Positions 37,876 through 63,777 of a stretch of DNA of 64,000 nt are shown one piece after another. The notes under the pieces are model-generated. The model was not told where the DNA came from. It worked only from the letters and a program-made list of their open reading frames with translations, and did not search any database. Every line of letters begins with the position of its first letter. Within the stretch, counting starts at the first letter, position 1. The position numbers were made by a program, and so were the translations under genes. Source of the DNA: Kutzneria kofuensis (GTDB lineage: Bacteria; Actinomycetota; Actinomycetes; Mycobacteriales; Pseudonocardiaceae); contig NZ_JACHIR010000002.1 in NCBI RefSeq assembly GCF_014203355.1, positions 1 through 64,000 of the forward strand. The letters run 5' to 3'.

Positions 37876-37906
37876 GGCCCGGCGGTTCCCTCCGAGCCGC
37901 CGAGCC
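37876..37906. terminator. bidirectional terminator between convergent genes
   Basis: GGCCCGGCGGTTC (37876-37888) pairs with GAGCCGCCGAGCC (37894-37906): a 13-bp stem with one mismatch and one G-U pair, 5-nt loop. It lies between the convergent SRPBCC and small secreted protein genes, and can serve both. Confidence 0.65.
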
Positions 37907-37922
37907 TCGCGTGTCGGCTCGG

Positions 37923-38159
37923 TCAGCCGGCGATCACCTGGTCCTTGCCGTCCTGGTCCTTGCCGTCCTGAACGGCCTGGTCCTTGACGTCCTGGTCCCG
38001 GGTGTCCGGGGCGACGCCTTCGGCCTCGGTGAACTGCTGGCTGCTCATGCCGCCGGGCTGCGGCGCCGCCGAGGCCGTGGGCGCGGCGATGGCCGCCACT
38101 GCGCCGATGGCGAGCGCGCAAAGGGCTGATGCGACGAGAATGCGTCCGAAATTAGCCAT
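37923..38159 (-). CDS. small secreted protein with K-D-Q repeats
   Basis: A 78-aa precursor. It has a Sec signal peptide (~1-32: charged start, Ala/Leu/Val core, cleavage likely after A-S-A). The mature part of ~46 residues is hydrophilic and ends in a low-complexity run built on D-Q-D-V-K-D-Q, Q-D-G-K-D-Q and D-G-K-D-Q. ATG 38159 has an excellent agggagga site. I know no family for it; it is probably a highly acidic, disordered exported peptide. The upstream neighbour on the same strand also encodes a small secreted protein. Confidence 0.7.
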   Translation of the reverse strand: MANFGRILVASALCALAIGAVAAIAAPTASAAPQPGGMSSQQFTEAEGVAPDTRDQDVKDQAVQDGKDQDGKDQVIAG

Positions 38160-38188
38160 TGTTCCTCCCTGTTCGGTGATGACGAAAT

Positions 38189-38494
38189 TCAGCAGGTGCC
38201 CACGTATGAGGCGGGGAGCCACACGTTGGCCGGGCCGTTCTGCAGATTGCCGTTGGCCCAGACGGCGCCGTCCTGCGAACTCGCCTGAAAGCCGAGCGCG
38301 TCGAATCCCTGGGCGCGATAGGTCCGGCCCTCGGCCGGGTAGTTCTGGCCGGGGCCGGCGCGGAACACCACGCCGCCGGTCGTCACGCAGGAGTAGTGCG
38401 GGGCCGCCGAGGCCGCGGGAGCGGCGACGATCGCCAGCCCGCCCGCGATCACCAAGGCGCCGCCGAGCAGCTTCTTCACACCAGTGGACGTCAT
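38189..38494 (-). CDS. small secreted SH3-like protein
   Basis: A 101-aa precursor with a signal peptide (~1-30, ending A-A-S-A-A-P) and a mature ~70-residue domain: Y-S-C-V-T-T-G-G-V-V-F-R-A-G-P-G then W-L-P-A-S-Y-V-G-T-C. The pattern V-x-F-R-x-G-P and terminal A-S-Y-V is that of small bacterial SH3b-type domains, with two Cys likely forming a disulfide. It is probably a cell-wall-associated exported protein. ATG 38494 is set by the signal peptide. It lies 29 bp upstream of the K-D-Q protein gene; the pair may be an operon. Confidence 0.72.
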   Translation of the reverse strand: MTSTGVKKLLGGALVIAGGLAIVAAPAASAAPHYSCVTTGGVVFRAGPGQNYPAEGRTYRAQGFDALGFQASSQDGAVWANGNLQNGPANVWLPASYVGTC

Positions 38495-38823
38495 GACACC
38501 ATCTCTAGTGCGCTGCGCTTGATAACGATCGCCGGTCGGACGATGAACAAACAACGCAGAACAACGCCTCCGACGGCGAAAAAAGCCCGGGCCGACTCGA
38601 TCGTTCTTCGCCGGGAGCGGCCCCCAGTCCGGTTCGACGCGCAGGCCAAGGGCTTGCACCGCCACGATGACATCCGGAACGAAGTCCCTTCGGTCTCGAG
38701 CCGGCGTGCATGGATCGTCCGCAGCTCCGTCGAACGGACGCCCGGCGGCGCGGCGGGTTTAGGGCGGTCTTAGGACCGCGTCGGATCCTGGCGCGACGAG
38801 CGCAGCCGAACGTTGGGGTCCTG
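38495..38823. other. gene-free stretch
   Basis: No coding region is supported in these 329 bases. They should hold the promoter of the small secreted protein pair (minus strand; an AT-richer patch with ttgtttgttc/gttatc words at about 38520-38560). The right end borders the korA-like remnant. Confidence 0.4.
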
Positions 38824-39175
38824 ATGAGTGTTGACGTGGGTAGGGGGACGCGCACCTCCGAGGCCGCCGCGTTCGGCAACGACCTCGCCACCCTGCCGAA
38901 CTTCCCCGCCGAGATCCGCGCGCCCCAGGGCACGCTGCAAGCTGACCGTCGTCGACGGCTGCTCCGACAACGCCGTCATCCACGACGCGGACGACCTCTG
39001 CCACGCCTTCGCACTGTCCCGTTTGGACACCACGGTGACCGGTGTGTTCCGCGCCGCGCGGCGACCGACCTACGACGACCTTGCACGCCAGCAGGTCGAG
39101 ACGGCCAAGGCCGGGAAGACGGCGGATCTGACCGCGCTGCTGCGCGGCACGGACGCCTGGCCGATCAGTCTCTAG
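38824..39175 (+). pseudogene. collapsed korA-korB (2-oxoacid:ferredoxin oxidoreductase) remnant
   Basis: Two fragments of adjacent genes lie in different frames. Frame 1 (38824-38940) encodes T-S-E-A-A-A-F-G-N-D-L-A-T-L-P-N-F-P-A-E then I-R-A-P-Q-G-T-L, the signature near the N-terminus of the alpha subunit. Frame 2 (38942-39175) encodes V-I-H-D-A-D-D, H-A-F-A-L-S-R-L, T-G-V-F-R-A-A-R-R-P-T-Y-D-D-L and T-A-L-L-R-G-T-D-A-W-P-I before TAG, the C-terminus of the beta subunit. Nearly all of korA and the first three quarters of korB are missing, joined at about 38941. The thiamine- and iron-sulfur-binding parts are absent, so it is non-functional. Based on remembered KorA/KorB sequences. Confidence 0.75.
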
Positions 39176-39183
39176 GGGAGAAC

Positions 39184-39750
39184 ATGCGCGCGGACGCCCA
39201 ACGCAACCACGACCGCATCCTGCTCGCCGCCGGGTCGATGTTCGTCGACTGTGGCATCGACGCGCCGATGGAGTCGATCGCACGCGAGGCGGGCGTCGGC
39301 ATCGGCACCCTGTACCGGCGCTTCCCCAGCCGTCAGGCGCTGCTGCTCGCCGTGCTGGCCCGGGAGACCGCGACGATGGCCGACGAGGCACGGATCGCGC
39401 TGGCCGAGGAACCCACCCGGTGGGCGGCGCTGGCCCGGTTCACCCGCAGCATGGTGCGGCAGCGGGTCAGCCTCGCCCTTTTCGACGCCGACCACGGGTT
39501 GCGAGCGATCGACGACGAACTGGCCCGGGTCACGCTGACGCTGTGGCGACTGCTCGACGACATCGTCGCGGGCGCGCGCGAGGAGGGCATGCTCCGGCCC
39601 GATGTCACGCCGATGAATCTCGTCGGCATCATCGGCATGCTGACCCGCCATTCCGCCGGCCGCGCGGGCGCCGCACCCGCCGCTTCCTCGGAGCAGCTGA
39701 CGGACATCGTGCTGGCCGGGCTCCAGCCACGCCTCCGGCCGGACCGATGA
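39184..39750 (+). CDS. TetR-family regulator
   Basis: A 188-aa regulator. Helix-turn-helix: R-I-L-L-A-A-G-S-M-F-V-D-C-G, A-P-M-E-S-I-A-R-E-A-G-V-G-I-G-T-L-Y-R-R-F-P-S-R. The C-terminal region resembles the TetR_C type found in many actinobacterial repressors. ATG 39184 with aggggag 2-8 bp upstream is clear; the open frame running in from the left belongs to the korA remnant. The stop overlaps the next ORF (ATGA). No divergent target gene is next to it; the tetronate cluster begins 600 bp downstream. Confidence 0.87.
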   Translation: MRADAQRNHDRILLAAGSMFVDCGIDAPMESIAREAGVGIGTLYRRFPSRQALLLAVLARETATMADEARIALAEEPTRWAALARFTRSMVRQRVSLALFDADHGLRAIDDELARVTLTLWRLLDDIVAGAREEGMLRPDVTPMNLVGIIGMLTRHSAGRAGAAPAASSEQLTDIVLAGLQPRLRPDR

Positions 39751-40196
39751 CAGTCGGGCAGGTGGTCGCGGTGATCGACCAATTGCCGTGCAGCATCGCG
39801 ACCGTGCACTGGGCGGCCGACCGCGCGGCGGTCGACGGGCCGCCGCTGCTCGTGCTCCTGACCCAGTCCGGGGTCCGGTCTCCCGTGCTGCTCGCGCCCT
39901 GGCTGACGGCGGCCCTGCCCTGGCCCACCGACCCTGACGGCGAGCGCGCCGAGATCTTCCACGAGGTGGCGGCGCAACTCGCCGCGTCCGGGCTGCCGTG
40001 GGACTTCCGGGTGATGGGCGAGGCCGAACCGCTCCGGCCGGGCCACGACACCGTCATCGCCTTTCCCGAACACCGGCGGGGACACCAGTGGCTGTCGCCC
40101 CGGCCCGTCGCCCCGCCCGTGCGCCGGCTGCTGGTGGCCTCCGCGCGCCTGGTCACGGTCCGCTGCGCGCAACCTCGTCGAGGCCGAGGGCTTTAG
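39747..40196 (+). CDS. uncharacterised protein coupled to TetR
   Basis: A 149-aa protein that I do not recognise. The first third (V-V-A-V-I-D-Q-L-P-C-S-I-A-T-V-H-W-A-A-D-R-A-A) resembles the first strand and helix of a USP fold, but no nucleotide loop is present; the end is Arg/Pro-rich. ATG 39747 overlaps the TetR stop (ATGA), with no separate promoter. It may be a decayed USP-like protein or a small hypothetical. Confidence 0.5.
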   Translation: MTVGQVVAVIDQLPCSIATVHWAADRAAVDGPPLLVLLTQSGVRSPVLLAPWLTAALPWPTDPDGERAEIFHEVAAQLAASGLPWDFRVMGEAEPLRPGHDTVIAFPEHRRGHQWLSPRPVAPPVRRLLVASARLVTVRCAQPRRGRGL

Positions 40197-40356
40197 CAAT
40201 GGCTTACCCGGCACAAAGGTCCGTGCGTTCCTGCCCGGACAGCGCCGACGGCGGCGTGGCCAAGGACTCCGTTAGAAGCGCTTTAGCTCTCCCGTCGAGG
40301 ATGGGCGCGCAGGTCGATGCGCGCATGCCGGCCGGACCTGCGCGGAGGAGGATCGG
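40197..40356 (+). promoter_or_regulatory. leader region of the tetronate operon
   Basis: A 160-bp gene-free gap before the first cassette gene. It should contain the promoter of the six-gene run 40357-46076, as no larger gap occurs within that run. I see no convincing operator. Confidence 0.35.
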
Positions 40357-41388
40357 ATGCACGCGCCAGACATCCACCTGCTGTCGGTGGGCACCGCGCT
40401 GCCGGGCCCCGTCGTGGACAACGCGACGCTGGCCCGGCGGTTCCGCATGGATGAGCTGTGGGAGCAGTGGATCGACGTGTTCGTCGGCACCAGGACCCGC
40501 CACCTGGCGGTGGACCTGGAGACCGGCGAGGCCCGCTACCGGCTCGCCGACCTGTGCGAGCAGGCCGGCCGGCGGGCGCTGGAGCAGGCCGGCGTCGAAC
40601 CGTCCCAGGTGGACCTCATGGTGATGGGCACCTCCACGCCCGACCAGCTGATGCCGGCCACCGTGAACATGGTCGCCGACCGGCTGGGCATCGATGGCCT
40701 GGCCACCTACCAGCTCCAGTCCGGCTGCACCGGGGCCGTGCAGGCGCTGAACGTGGCCCGGCAGCTGCTGATGACCGGTGAGCACACGACCGCGTTGGTG
40801 CTCGGCGGCGACGTGTGCAGCAAGATCTTCGACGTCGAGACCGACCTGTCCACGCTGTCTCCGTCCGAACTGGTCAACGTGGTGCTCTTCGGCGACGGCG
40901 CCGGGGCCGCGGTGCTGAGCACGCGGGGCCGCCCCGGCTCGACCAAGCTGGTGCACGTGCTGACCCGGCTGACCGGTCAGGGCCGGGCCCCCGGCCAGCA
41001 GCTGGAGTGGTTCACCAAGCTCGATCGCGACCCCGACCGCGCCCCGTCCAGCGAGGACTACAAGGCGATCGAGGACTCGGTTCCGACCATGGCCGCCGAG
41101 ACGCTGCGGGAGCTGCTGGACGAGCTGGAGTGGGAGGACACCGACCTGGACTACCTGCTGCCGCCCCAGCTGTCCGGCCGGATGACCGAGAAGATCGTGG
41201 CGCGGATGGACGTCCGCCACCCGCGGGAGATCACCTGCGTCGCGGAGACCGGCAACACCGGCAACGCGCTGCCGTTCCTCCAGCTGGAGCGGGTGCTCCC
41301 GCGGATGGCCACGGGTGACCGGGCGGTGGGCATCGCCGTCGAGTCGAGCAAGTGGATCAAGGCCGGTTTCGCGTTGGAACGGGTGTGA
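40357..41388 (+). CDS. tetronate-forming KASIII (FabH-like) enzyme
   Basis: A 343-aa thiolase-fold protein, first gene of the glycerate-to-tetronate cassette (equivalents: AbyA1, Agg1 and similar). It is thought to join the polyketide beta-ketoacyl chain to glyceryl-ACP, forming the C-C and C-O bonds of the tetronate ring. The nucleophile Cys124 is present in L-Q-S-G-C-T-G-A, and Asn300 in T-G-N-T-G-N. The FabH His of P-H-Q-A-N is replaced: here L-P-P-Q-L-S (Pro270). ATG 40357 follows ggaggagg (40344-40351). It is 4 bp from the next gene. Confidence 0.87.
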   Translation: MHAPDIHLLSVGTALPGPVVDNATLARRFRMDELWEQWIDVFVGTRTRHLAVDLETGEARYRLADLCEQAGRRALEQAGVEPSQVDLMVMGTSTPDQLMPATVNMVADRLGIDGLATYQLQSGCTGAVQALNVARQLLMTGEHTTALVLGGDVCSKIFDVETDLSTLSPSELVNVVLFGDGAGAAVLSTRGRPGSTKLVHVLTRLTGQGRAPGQQLEWFTKLDRDPDRAPSSEDYKAIEDSVPTMAAETLRELLDELEWEDTDLDYLLPPQLSGRMTEKIVARMDVRHPREITCVAETGNTGNALPFLQLERVLPRMATGDRAVGIAVESSKWIKAGFALERV

Positions 41389-41392
41389 CCCG

Positions 41393-43255
41393 ATGGCGGA
41401 GGATCTGCTTTCGCCGCAGCGCATCGACGACGTGGCCGAGCGCTACCCCCAGGTCCCGCGCCTGCTGGCCAGGCTGCCGGCGGACGACCTGCTCAGGGCC
41501 GGCCGGCTGCTGTCGCGGGTAAGCCCCGACGAGGTGCTGCGCGCGCACCCGACGACGCCGACGCTCACCATCGCGGTCACCGGGCACGGCACGCTGTCCG
41601 CGCTCGTGCCGGCGCTGACCGCGCAGCTGGCCCGGCACGGAATCCTGCTCCGGCCGCACCTGACCGACTACGACAGCTACGTCTTCGAGCTGTCCGATCC
41701 GGACAGTGAGCTGCACGCCGCGAACCCCGACATGGCGCTGTGCGTGCTCGACCCGGCCGTGGTGTTCGACGAGGTGCCCACGCCCTGGCACGTCGACGAC
41801 GTCGAGAAGGTGCTGGCCGAGAAGACCGCGCTGGTCGAGGGAATCGCCGCGCGGTTCGCCGACACCGCCCGTGGCGTGCTGGTGCTGAACACGGTTCCCT
41901 TGCTGCGGAGGCACACCGGTCAGCTGGTGGACCTGAAGTCCCGGGCTCGGCTCGGAGTGCTGTGGCGGGAGTTCAACGCGCGGCTGCTCGCCCTCGTGGA
42001 GACCAACCCGTCGGTCGTGGTCATCGACCTGGATCCGTTGGTGGCGGAGGGAGTCGAGGTCACCGACGCGCGCCTGGACAGCTACGCCAAGGCCCACCTG
42101 TCCCAGGATCTGCTCGCCGCCTACGCGCGGGAGGTCGGCCACCTGGCCCGCAACCTGGCCGGCCGCACCAAGAAGTGCCTCGCCGTCGACCTGGACAACA
42201 CCCTGTGGGGCGGCGTCCTCGGCGACGACGGGCCGGAGGGCATCGAGATCGGCGGCGGCTACCGGGGCGAGGCGTTCCGCTCCTTCCAACGGGTGGTCGC
42301 CCAGCTGGGGTCGCAGGGAGTGCTGCTGGCCGCGGTGAGCAAGAACGATCCCGAGCCGGTACGGGCGGTGCTGCGCGAGCACCCCGACATGGTGCTGCGG
42401 GAGGGTGACTTCGTCCGGGTGGCCGCGAGCTGGTGGCCGAAGTCGGAGAGCATCGCCGCCCTGGCCGAGGATCTCAACATCGGCGCGGACAGCTTCGTGT
42501 TCGCCGACGACAGCCCGTACGAGCGGGGGCAGGTCCGGCACGCGCTGCCCGACGTCGCGGTGGTGGACCTGGACGACGAGCCGGCGCTGCACCCGCACCG
42601 GCTGCTGCTGGACGGCTGGTTCGACGTCCGGGAGCTGACCGGTGAAGATCTCAAGCGGCCGGCGAAGTACCGGGACGAGCTGGTGCGCAAGGACTTCATG
42701 CACGGCTTCGACTCGATCGCCGACTACCTGGCCGAGTTGGGCGTGCGGGTCCGGCTGGCCCGGGTCGAGCCGGCGGACGTGCCCCGGGTCTCGCAGCTGA
42801 CGCTGCGCACCAACCAGTTCAACCTGACCACGAAACGGCTGCAGCCGGCCGAGGTGCAGAGCCTGCTGGCCGATCCGTCGGCACAGGTGCTCGCGATCCA
42901 CTCCGGTGACCGCTTCGGCGACAACGGCCTGGTCGGCGTCGTGTTCACCCGCCGCGAGCACGACGTCGTGCACGTGGAGAACTTCCTGCTCAGCTGCCGG
43001 GTGTTCGCCCGGGGCATCGAGCAGGCGTGCCTGTCCTCGGTGCTGGCGCGGGCCAAGGCGGCGGGGGCGAGCGCGGTGGTCGGGCGCTACCGGCCGACGG
43101 CCAAGAACGGCAAGGTCCGGGACTTCTACCCGCGCAACGGTTTCGTGCCGGCGGGCGCCGAGGACGACACGTCGGTGTTCCGCCACGACCTCGCCGACAT
43201 CGCCGCCGTGCCGGGACACGTGCGGCTGACCGAGAACTTCGGAGGTACGCCGTGA
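41393..43255 (+). CDS. FkbH-like glyceryl-S-ACP synthase
   Basis: A 620-aa HAD-superfamily protein. It loads the glyceryl unit from 1,3-bisphosphoglycerate onto the discrete ACP with dephosphorylation. The N-terminal ~250 residues are the SGNH-like domain of the long FkbH form; the HAD core follows with D-L-D-N-T-L-W-G-G (Asp266, Asp268, Thr270), V-S-K-N-D and F-A-D-D-S-P-Y-E-R. The C-terminal ~150 residues are GNAT-like (N-Q-F-N-L-T-T-K-R, F-G-D-N-G-L-V-G). ATG 41393 is 4 bp after the KASIII stop, and the GTGA at its end overlaps the ACP gene. The next gene supplies its ACP substrate. Confidence 0.92.
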   Translation: MAEDLLSPQRIDDVAERYPQVPRLLARLPADDLLRAGRLLSRVSPDEVLRAHPTTPTLTIAVTGHGTLSALVPALTAQLARHGILLRPHLTDYDSYVFELSDPDSELHAANPDMALCVLDPAVVFDEVPTPWHVDDVEKVLAEKTALVEGIAARFADTARGVLVLNTVPLLRRHTGQLVDLKSRARLGVLWREFNARLLALVETNPSVVVIDLDPLVAEGVEVTDARLDSYAKAHLSQDLLAAYAREVGHLARNLAGRTKKCLAVDLDNTLWGGVLGDDGPEGIEIGGGYRGEAFRSFQRVVAQLGSQGVLLAAVSKNDPEPVRAVLREHPDMVLREGDFVRVAASWWPKSESIAALAEDLNIGADSFVFADDSPYERGQVRHALPDVAVVDLDDEPALHPHRLLLDGWFDVRELTGEDLKRPAKYRDELVRKDFMHGFDSIADYLAELGVRVRLARVEPADVPRVSQLTLRTNQFNLTTKRLQPAEVQSLLADPSAQVLAIHSGDRFGDNGLVGVVFTRREHDVVHVENFLLSCRVFARGIEQACLSSVLARAKAAGASAVVGRYRPTAKNGKVRDFYPRNGFVPAGAEDDTSVFRHDLADIAAVPGHVRLTENFGGTP

Positions 43256-43479
43256 ACAGCATCGAGGACTTCGTCACCCTGATCCGGGACGAGACCGGCC
43301 TGGCCCTGACCGTCGACGACGTCCGCCGCAGCCTGGACGACGTGCCGGGCTGGGACTCGGTGCACCTGCTGACCCTGCTGGTCGCCCTGGAGAAGAGCAC
43401 CGGCCGGCGGATCTCGGTGCCGGCGGTGCTGGAGGCCGACACCCTGGCCGGCATCTACGCGGCGGCGGTGCCGGCGTGA
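43252..43479 (+). CDS. discrete acyl carrier protein for glyceryl unit
   Basis: A 75-aa ACP. The phosphopantetheine attachment Ser36 lies in P-G-W-D-S-V-H-L-L-T-L-L, with Val after Ser where Leu is common. The size and position between FkbH and the E2-type acyltransferase match the ACP of tetronate clusters. GTG 43252 overlaps the FkbH stop, and its TGA overlaps the GTG of the following gene, so all three proteins are made in tight stoichiometric coupling. Confidence 0.92.
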   Translation: MNSIEDFVTLIRDETGLALTVDDVRRSLDDVPGWDSVHLLTLLVALEKSTGRRISVPAVLEADTLAGIYAAAVPA

Positions 43480-44261
43480 GGATCCGACCGGTCGACCGGC
43501 AGCGCCGGCACACGCTGCACTTCCTGGCCGAGGCCCGGGCCACGGCCGCGGTGTTCCTCGACACCGAGATCGACATGACCAGGGTGTGCGAGCACCGCGC
43601 CGGCGCCCACGCCGAGGGGCGGCACTACTCCGTGGTCAGCTACGTGCTCCACACGGCGGCGCGGGTGCTGGCCGCGCATCCCGAGGCGAACGCGGCGGTC
43701 CGCGGCGGGCTGCCGCCGAAGGTGGCCGGATACGAGTCCGTCGACGGGAAGCTGACGCTGGACAAGACGTTGGGCGGCCGGCGGGTCGTGCTCTCGGCGG
43801 TGCTGCCCGGGCTGGACCGGGCCGACCTGGACGAGGTGCAGCGGCAGGTCGAACACTACCGTGACGGCGACGTGGACCGGATGCCCGAGTTCGACGGCGT
43901 GCGGCTGCTGCAGCGGCTGCCGTGGCTGCTGGCCCGGATCGCCTACCGCGGCGCGGTCCGGCCGCTGCGGCGGCGGGCATCCCGGCTGGGCACCTTCGCG
44001 GTGACGTCGCTGGGCCACCGCCCGGTCGACGGCTTCTACTCCGTGGGCGGCACGACGATCACCTTGGGGCTGGGCCGGATCATGGACCGGCCGGTGGTGC
44101 GGGGAACCACGGTGGTGGTGGCGCCGGTGATGCGGCTCAGCCTGACCTTCGACCACCGGGTGATCGACGGGGCGGAGGCCGCCGACGTGCTGGCCGACCT
44201 CAAGGACCGGCTGGAGTGCTTCAGCGGCGACCGGGCGCTGGCCGGGGTGCGCGATGAATGA
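43476..44261 (+). CDS. E2-type (2-oxoacid dehydrogenase) acyltransferase, tetronate acetylation
   Basis: A 261-aa protein containing only the catalytic domain of dihydrolipoyl acyltransferases, without a lipoyl domain. The active-site His227-x-x-x-Asp231 is in F-D-H-R-V-I-D-G, preceded by G-T-F-A-V-T-S-L-G. In tetronate pathways the equivalent (AbyA4/Agg4) O-acetylates the hydroxymethyl tetronate intermediate, preparing elimination to an exocyclic methylene. GTG 43476 overlaps the ACP stop; the 3' end overlaps the hydrolase gene by 8 bp. Confidence 0.9.
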   Translation: MRIRPVDRQRRHTLHFLAEARATAAVFLDTEIDMTRVCEHRAGAHAEGRHYSVVSYVLHTAARVLAAHPEANAAVRGGLPPKVAGYESVDGKLTLDKTLGGRRVVLSAVLPGLDRADLDEVQRQVEHYRDGDVDRMPEFDGVRLLQRLPWLLARIAYRGAVRPLRRRASRLGTFAVTSLGHRPVDGFYSVGGTTITLGLGRIMDRPVVRGTTVVVAPVMRLSLTFDHRVIDGAEAADVLADLKDRLECFSGDRALAGVRDE

Positions 44262-45330
44262 CATCGCCGAGCTCAAGCGGTTCGCGGTCGTACACGCGCG
44301 GGCGCAGAACATCCCGGACTACCGTGACCTGCTCGACCGGATCACCACCGACGACGGCGACGGCCCCGGCTCGTGGGCCGGCGAGTGGACCAGGGCCGGG
44401 CGGGCGCTGGAGGACCGGGGCGAGTTGCTCGCCGCCTGCCGGCGCTACGCCATGGCCCGCTTTCCCTACGTGGACGGGCCGGCCCGGCAGAACGCGCTCG
44501 ACCGCTGCGTCGGGGCGTTCGACCTGTGGCGCAGCGATCTCGGACACGTGCAGCGCCTGGACGTGCCGCACCGCGGCGGCCGCGTCCGGTGCTGGGCCAG
44601 CGGCCTGTCGACCGGCAGGCGGCGGCCACTGCTGCTGATCACCGGCGGCATCGTCACCGTCAAGGAGCAGTGGGCGCCGGTGCTGGTGCAGGCCCGCCGG
44701 CTGGGCATGGCCGGCATCGTCACCGAGATGCCCGGCGTCGGCGAGAACACCGTCGGCTACGACGAGTCGAGCTGGCAGATGTTCGGCTCCGTGCTGGACG
44801 CGGTGGCCGACCGGGCGCTCGTCGACCGGACCTACGCGATCGCGCTGAGCTTCAGCGGCACGATGATGTTGCGCCACGCGGTGGCGGACCGCCGGATCAG
44901 GGGCGTGGTCACGGCCGGGGCGCCGGTCAGCACGTTCTTCACCGACCACGACTGGCACCGGACCCTCCCCCGCGTCACCCTGGACACGCTCGCGCACCTG
45001 GTGGACGCGCCGGCGGAGGTCGCGGTGGAGAAGATGCGCGGGCACGCGTTGACCGCCGAACAGCTCGCGTCGCTGGACATTCCGGTGCACTGCATCGTCA
45101 GCCGCCGGGACGAGATCATCCCCGACGGCGACATCCAGCACCTTCGGGACAATCTCCGCCACCTGCGCACCGTCGAGAACGACGACGTGCACGGCTCTCC
45201 CAACCACGTGACCGAGTCACGCCTGTGGACGGCGGCGTCGGTGCTGCGGATGCGCGGCGGCCGCTCGGTGCAGCGGTTCGTGATCGAGGCGCTGCTGCGG
45301 GTGGTTCGGTCACGCGGGCGCCGGCCATGA
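44254..45330 (+). CDS. alpha/beta-hydrolase-fold tetronate dehydratase-like enzyme
   Basis: A 358-aa protein. The helical N-terminal ~110 residues precede an alpha/beta-hydrolase core. The nucleophile-elbow region is A-L-S-F-S-G-T-M-M-L (Ser201), the acid candidate is in S-R-R-D-E-I-I-P, and a terminal His in D-V-H-G-S-P. The family is that of AbyA5/Agg5, which eliminates acetate from the O-acetyl tetronate to leave an exocyclic double bond. Final gene of the conserved five-gene set, coupled at both ends (ATGA to the thioesterase). Confidence 0.87.
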   Translation: MNDIAELKRFAVVHARAQNIPDYRDLLDRITTDDGDGPGSWAGEWTRAGRALEDRGELLAACRRYAMARFPYVDGPARQNALDRCVGAFDLWRSDLGHVQRLDVPHRGGRVRCWASGLSTGRRRPLLLITGGIVTVKEQWAPVLVQARRLGMAGIVTEMPGVGENTVGYDESSWQMFGSVLDAVADRALVDRTYAIALSFSGTMMLRHAVADRRIRGVVTAGAPVSTFFTDHDWHRTLPRVTLDTLAHLVDAPAEVAVEKMRGHALTAEQLASLDIPVHCIVSRRDEIIPDGDIQHLRDNLRHLRTVENDDVHGSPNHVTESRLWTAASVLRMRGGRSVQRFVIEALLRVVRSRGRRP

Positions 45331-46076
45331 GCGGATACCTCGCGCTCGAACCCGATTCCGCCGCGCCCCTGCGTCTGCTGTGCTTCCACCACGCGGGCGG
45401 CGCGGCATCGGCCTTTTCCCACTGGCAGTGGGAACTCGGGCCCGACATCGCGGTGCTTCCGGTGCAGCTGCCCGGGCGCGAGGGCCGGATCAAGCAGCCG
45501 CGCCTGCGGGAGATGGGCCGGTTGGTCGACGAGCTCGACGAGCAGTTGGGTCCCTGGCTGTCCCGGCCGTACGTCCTCTACGGACACTCCATGGGCGCGA
45601 TCGTCGCGTACGCGCTGACCCGGAGACTCCTGTCGCGCGGCGGGTTTCTGCCGCAGCGCCTGCTGGTCGGCGCCCATCCGGCCCCGCACCTGGCGGCCGG
45701 GCACGCCCGGGCGTTGCGCATGCCGGACCGGGAGTTGGCCCGGTGGATGGTCGACATCGGCGGGATGTCCCCGGAGCTGCTGAACTACCCGGACTGGCTG
45801 GCGGCGGCGACCTCCCTGCTGCGGGACGACCTGGCCGTCTGCACCAGTTCGTGGCCCCGCGACGGCGATCCGCTGCCCTGCCCGATCGACGTGTTCACCG
45901 GCGCACTCGATCCGCTCGTGTCCACACAGGACGCCGAGCAGTGGCGTCGCCACACCGCCGCGCGCTGCACCGTGCACGTCGTCCCCGGCGGTCACTTCTT
46001 CCTCCGCGATCCGCTTTTCCTGTCCCGACTGCGTGACGTGGTCGGCAGTGCAGTGCCACGGGCGGCGCGGCTTTAG
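45327..46076 (+). CDS. type II thioesterase
   Basis: A 249-aa editing thioesterase, freeing PKS carrier domains from wrong acyl groups. It has L-L-C-F-H-H-A-G-G near the N-terminus, nucleophile Ser88 in Y-G-H-S-M-G, Asp in G-A-L-D-P-L and His223 in P-G-G-H-F-F-L. ATG 45327 overlaps the preceding stop. The gene is followed by an 81-bp gap before the PKS gene and is likely the last gene of the cassette operon. Confidence 0.92.
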   Translation: MSGYLALEPDSAAPLRLLCFHHAGGAASAFSHWQWELGPDIAVLPVQLPGREGRIKQPRLREMGRLVDELDEQLGPWLSRPYVLYGHSMGAIVAYALTRRLLSRGGFLPQRLLVGAHPAPHLAAGHARALRMPDRELARWMVDIGGMSPELLNYPDWLAAATSLLRDDLAVCTSSWPRDGDPLPCPIDVFTGALDPLVSTQDAEQWRRHTAARCTVHVVPGGHFFLRDPLFLSRLRDVVGSAVPRAARL

Positions 46077-46157
46077 GTTACGCCAAGGCCCCCGTTAGCC
46101 CCGTGCGTGATTCTCGATCGACCACGGCGGTAGTTCACGACAGGGGGCAGTGGCGCG

Positions 46158-63770
<17,613 letters not shown>

Positions 63771-63777
63771 CGGTCGT

